The notes below the pieces were generated by a model that saw only the letters and a program-made list of their open reading frames with translations, did not search any database and was not told where the DNA came from. Shown piece by piece: positions 5,115-6,258 of a DNA stretch of 6,258 bases. The position numbers were made by a program, and so were the translations under genes. The DNA lies in assembly GCA_036794395.1 (NCBI GenBank), contig DAIRGS010000388.1:1-6258 (forward strand), in the 5' to 3' direction. Position 1 is the stretch's first letter. Every line of letters starts with the position of its first letter. This stretch comes from DASXMX01 sp036794395 (GTDB lineage: Bacteria > Planctomycetota > Phycisphaerae > Tepidisphaerales > Tepidisphaeraceae).

Positions 5115-5264
5115 ATTCACCGCGGAGGCGCGGAGGATGCAGAGAATATGAATGGGGAGAAACTGATATGGGAAATAGGAGAGAAGAATGTCGCACGCCT
5201 TGTGTGGAAAACATACGGCGGTTCATGCGTTTTTCTCCGCGATCTCTGCGCCTCTGCGGTGAAT
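5115..5264. repeat. 150-bp element with 32-bp imperfect inverted terminal arms
   Basis: Left arm 5115-5146 (starts ATTCACCGCGGAGG) and right arm 5233-5264 (ends CCTCTGCGGTGAAT) are inverted copies: 26 of 32 positions match by my alignment, with most differences being transitions. The arms are themselves built of the near-repeat CCGC-A/G-GAG. The ~86-bp centre is unrelated. The arm theme (CACCGC-R-GAG-R-CGC-R-GAG) resembles a dispersed intergenic repeat that I remember from many bacterial genomes, often mis-annotated as peptides like 'HRGGAEDAE'. It lies between recQ and rbsK and could fold into a long RNA hairpin, so it may end recQ transcription or be a non-autonomous mobile repeat. No flanking target-site duplication was identified. 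Confidence 0.75.
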
Positions 5265-5281
5265 CAAGAGGAATGCTGAGG

Positions 5282-6258
5282 TTATTGCAGTGCTTCGAGC
5301 AACGCGGGGCCGTACATTTTTACTTTGTGAGGGCCCATTCCTTTGACTTGCTCCAACGCATCGGGATCGGCGGGCATTGATTGGGCGATCAGCTTCAGGG
5401 TTTTGTCGTGGCAGATGACGTAGGGGGGCAGGTCTCGCTCTTTCGCCAGTTGAGCACGAACCGCGCGAAGGCGCTCGAATCGGTCCTGGGCTTCAGGGGA
5501 GAGATTGTCTTCAACATCCTTCTGCGTTCGGTCGGTGGAAACCACGCGTCGGCGCTCGGTGTTCGTCACCGTGCCTCGACGCGGTGCCAGATCGGCAAGG
5601 CTGGCAGGGGGGGCTTGCTGGCCTTTCATGACCCCGACGCCGGCAGCGGTGAGCTCAATCACGGGCCGAAATTTGACGCCATCCGGATCGCGCTGGCGAG
5701 CGAGGCCGGCTTCCATGAGGCGGTGCAGCATCGCCACGATGCGCTTGGCGGAATGCGCCTTGAGAAGCCCGAATACGGTCAATTGATGGAAGCCCCAGCG
5801 CAGCATCTTGTCGTTTTCGGCGCCAGCCAGGACCTCGGCCACCATGCCCACGCCAAATTTCCCTTTGAGCCGGGCGATTGCGCTAAGCAACTGCCTGACC
5901 AGCAGGACCGCTTCATCGGACAAAATGGGGGCCGCCCCTTGGGCTGCCGCCACCGAATCGAAATTGGGACGGCACACGTCGCAATGGCAATCGACGACTT
6001 CGGCCTCATCGCCGAAATAATCGAGAATCATTTCCCGCCGGCACTGGCGGGTCTGGGCATATCGGATGATTTGATCGAGTTTCTCCGTGGCGTATTGCTT
6101 CAGGCGGGCAATAGCGGCAGGGTTGGCGCCGGGGTTATCCTCGCCAATTTTACCGATGAAGAATTCGTGCGTGTATCGATCCTGGTAACTGAAAAGCAAG
6201 ACGCATCGCGAGGGCAACCCGTCGCGGCCCGCTCGACCGGCCTCCTGGTAATACGCTT
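5282..6258 (-). CDS. recQ: ATP-dependent DNA helicase RecQ, C-terminal part (5' end outside window)
   Basis: RecQ unwinds DNA 3'-to-5' in recombination and repair. The window edge cuts the gene; the visible 325 residues start in helicase motif VI, YYQEAGRAGRDG (6253-6218), with the arginine finger. Next comes the RecQ-C-terminal zinc cluster: Cys in RQC at about 6043, then C-H-C-D-V-C ending about 5972, which supplies four Cys ligands. The winged-helix RQC region follows (to about residue 190 after the motif; contains 'GMVAEVLAG' and 'MLRWGFHQLTVFGLL'). Then comes a basic linker. Last is an HRDC domain (about 5503-5285; 'FERLRAVRAQLAKERDLPPYVICHDKTLKLIA', split here by family alignment, ending 'GPHKVKMYGPALLEALQ'). 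The domain order and one HRDC copy match E. coli-type RecQ. The TTG at 6217 is not the start. Downstream (223 bp) is rbsK, with the inverted repeat between. Confidence 0.97.
   Translation of the reverse strand, partial: AYYQEAGRAGRDGLPSRCVLLFSYQDRYTHEFFIGKIGEDNPGANPAAIARLKQYATEKLDQIIRYAQTRQCRREMILDYFGDEAEVVDCHCDVCRPNFDSVAAAQGAAPILSDEAVLLVRQLLSAIARLKGKFGVGMVAEVLAGAENDKMLRWGFHQLTVFGLLKAHSAKRIVAMLHRLMEAGLARQRDPDGVKFRPVIELTAAGVGVMKGQQAPPASLADLAPRRGTVTNTERRRVVSTDRTQKDVEDNLSPEAQDRFERLRAVRAQLAKERDLPPYVICHDKTLKLIAQSMPADPDALEQVKGMGPHKVKMYGPALLEALQ

Noticed and set aside
5046..5380. Plus-strand frames across the inverted repeat (HRGGAEDAE-like peptides)
   Set aside because: They are translations of the palindromic repeat and of the recQ 3' end, not genes.

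Overview
The window is moderately GC-rich bacterial chromosome (high-50s % GC by eye). It carries small, spaced genes on both strands with long non-coding gaps. The two confidently housekeeping-type genes, recQ and rbsK, lie at the right end on the minus strand. The left and centre hold small genes of poorly characterised families. A C-terminal beta-helix/'DIGANE' protein, a GYD protein, a DUF6166 protein and two small conserved-looking proteins together suggest a soil or aquatic Planctomycetes-type genome, or a neighbour such as Verrucomicrobia or Acidobacteria. This is an inference from gene style; there is no marker gene.

Layout. 1-261 (+): 3' end of a right-handed beta-helix type secreted protein. 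262-557: gap. 558-998 (+): possible remnant of a small secreted protein, with a good ribosome binding site and signal peptide, running out of frame into the next gene. 817-1116 (+): GYD-domain protein. 1117-1336: gap with a 14-bp perfect palindrome. 1337-1774 (+): DUF6166 protein, convergent with a two-gene minus-strand unit (2350-2123, then 2067-1798) of unknown small proteins. 2351-3190: mostly unexplained DNA with one open frame of uncertain reality (2590-3081). 3407-3191 (-): a tiny signal-peptide protein with a His/Asp-rich tail, not visible as one open frame because a perfect 25-bp tandem duplication shifts the frame. 3521-3856 (+): cupin, divergent from it. 3857-4098: gap. 5058-4099 (-): ribokinase. 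5115-5264: large imperfect inverted repeat between rbsK and recQ. 6258-5282 (-): C-terminal half of RecQ, cut by the window edge.

How the genes relate. I see no multi-gene pathway. RecQ (DNA repair and recombination) and ribokinase (ribose salvage) share strand and order but are separated by 223 bp containing the inverted repeat, so co-transcription is doubtful. The 75-aa and 89-aa proteins are 55 bp apart on one strand and probably form a unit. The His/Asp-rich protein and the cupin share a 113-bp divergent intergenic region.

The strongest new observation is the frameshifted His/Asp-rich small exported protein. Restoring one copy of the 25-bp unit gives a 63-residue product; as read it makes 47 residues. 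I found no CRISPR array, tRNA, rRNA, convincing insertion sequence or defence system.
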